Assembly: GCF_004799515.1 (NCBI RefSeq)
Contig: NZ_SSMX01000038.1
Coordinates: 1-55,317, forward strand
DNA from: Phenylobacterium sp.
Lineage (GTDB): Bacteria > Pseudomonadota > Alphaproteobacteria > Caulobacterales > Caulobacteraceae
Length of the DNA stretch: 55,317 nt
Direction: 5' to 3'
The translations under genes and the position numbers were made by a program. The notes under the pieces are model-generated. The model had not been told where the DNA came from, ran no database searches, and worked only from the letters and a program-made list of their open reading frames with translations. Position 1 is the stretch's first letter. Every line of letters begins with the position of its first letter. Of the stretch, positions 54,735 to 55,317 are shown piece after piece.

Positions 54735-55317
54735 TCAGATCTCGACCTCGAGGCCGTCGTAGGCGCAGATCACCTCCAGCACCGGCCGGGTATCGCGGAC
54801 CAGCTCCTCGTAGCGGATGGTCTCGGCGTGCATCCGCTGGATGTCGGCGTCGGCGTAGGTCGGCTCGTGGTGGAACAGGGCCAGCCGCCTGGCGCCGGCC
54901 GCGTGGCAGAGGTCGACGGCCACCACATTGGAGGAATGGCCCCAGTCCTGCTTCAGGCTGACGGTGTCGCCCAGGGAATACATGGTGTCGCAGATCACTA
55001 GGTCGCAGCCGGCGAAGAAGGCCTCGAAGGCCGCCTCCGCGTCCATATTGTCCAGCTTGTGCTCGCTGTCGGTGGAATAGACCACCGAGCGCCCGTCCCG
55101 GGCGAAATGATAGCCGTAACTGTCGTGGCTGTGATGCTGCCGGATCAGGGTCACCGTAACCCCGGCGGCCTCAAAGGGCTCGCCAACGCCATGGGTCTCG
55201 AAACTGATCCTGGCCCCCAGCCAGTCGAACGGCACTGGGAAGGAGATCTCCTCCTGCTGGCGGCGCAGGGCCTGCTCAGCATCCGGATGGCCGGAGTGGA
55301 TGACAACGGTCGAATTC
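54735..55317 (-). CDS. MBL-fold metallo-hydrolase, N-terminus cut by window edge
   Basis: The visible 194 residues belong to a metallo-beta-lactamase-fold enzyme: the open frame reaches base 55317 and its true start lies outside. Metal-ligand candidates are the aspartate of VVYSTDSEHK, the histidine of WGHSSNVVAVD and FHHEPTYADADIQRMH at the end. The pattern resembles cyclic-nucleotide or phosphodiesterase-like members, but the first HxHxDH block is not in the window. It lies directly upstream of the CHASE2-phosphatase gene on the same strand. Confidence 0.8.
   Translation of the reverse strand, partial: NSTVVIHSGHPDAEQALRRQQEEISFPVPFDWLGARISFETHGVGEPFEAAGVTVTLIRQHHSHDSYGYHFARDGRSVVYSTDSEHKLDNMDAEAAFEAFFAGCDLVICDTMYSLGDTVSLKQDWGHSSNVVAVDLCHAAGARRLALFHHEPTYADADIQRMHAETIRYEELVRDTRPVLEVICAYDGLEVEI

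Noticed and set aside
55312..55317. GAATTC at the right edge
   Set aside because: It could be a cloning junction but a single restriction site at the end of a window is not evidence of a boundary.

Overview
The window is about 55.3 kb of very GC-rich, densely coding DNA from one alphaproteobacterial chromosome, most probably a member of the Caulobacteraceae (Caulobacter or Phenylobacterium type). The lineage call rests on marker genes and their order: fliX divergent from flgI-cheL-flbY, a DipM-like LysM/LytM protein behind pcm-surE-serS-tatCBA, a zinc-ligand-poor DksA, an UrcA-family protein, an alphaproteobacterial SOS box (GTTC-N7-GTTC) at uvrA and a TGGCAC-type sigma-54 promoter at flgI. 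I see no tRNA, rRNA, CRISPR array, prophage or intact insertion sequence. The only mobile-looking DNA is a small DUF559 element and a related hairpin pair.

Layout. 1-3.2 kb (minus): an iron-uptake operon of a TonB-dependent siderophore receptor, a small membrane protein and a PepSY protein cut by the window edge, with a Fur-like box in front. 3.3-5.7 kb (minus): a membrane protein, a redoxin-like/prolyl-hydroxylase fusion and a glyoxalase. 5.9-10.8 kb (plus): an RND efflux adaptor and pump, then a GNAT acetyltransferase. 10.8-14.0 kb (minus): UrcA-family protein, ATM1-type ABC exporter, lipoprotein. 14.1-15.2 kb (plus): LOG-family hydrolase and cupin. 15.2-18.3 kb (minus): glutamine-dependent NAD synthase, DksA, FliX. 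18.5-20.4 kb (plus): flgI, cheL, flbY. 20.4-21.3 kb: promoter, FMN riboswitch and lumazine synthase. 21.3-24.8 kb: thioesterase, secreted protein, LysR regulator, lipoprotein, DUF1203 protein and SRPBCC protein. 24.9-28.4 kb: uvrA with its SOS promoter, then the DUF559 element. 28.4-30.8 kb: GST and two paralogous membrane proteins. 31.0-37.1 kb: trmFO facing an operon-like run yajC-secD-secF-Mth938, with a PuuD-like protein and a phytoene-synthase-like protein beyond. 37.3 kb: DUF815 ATPase.

38.1-48.1 kb (minus) is a cell-envelope and cell-division block read ftsN-nagZ-scpA-scpB-tatA-tatB-tatC-serS-surE-pcm-dipM: FtsN-like and DipM-like proteins act in division and wall remodelling, NagZ in wall recycling, ScpAB in chromosome condensation and TatABC in export of folded proteins. 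48.3-51.2 kb holds a TPR/aspartyl-hydroxylase-like protein, dgt and erpA. 51.2-54.7 kb holds the most unusual set: a FecR-domain protein and an OmpA-like lipoprotein on the plus strand, enclosed by an RsbW-like kinase and a CHASE2-SpoIIE phosphatase on the minus strand. An MBL-fold hydrolase runs off the right edge.

Two structural habits recur. Five of nine convergent gene pairs end on a shared CTAG, so both stop codons lie in the same four bases. Six same-strand pairs are joined by a four-base GTGA overlap, suggesting translational coupling. Regulatory readings were made by eye from the sequence; they and all family assignments lack database confirmation.
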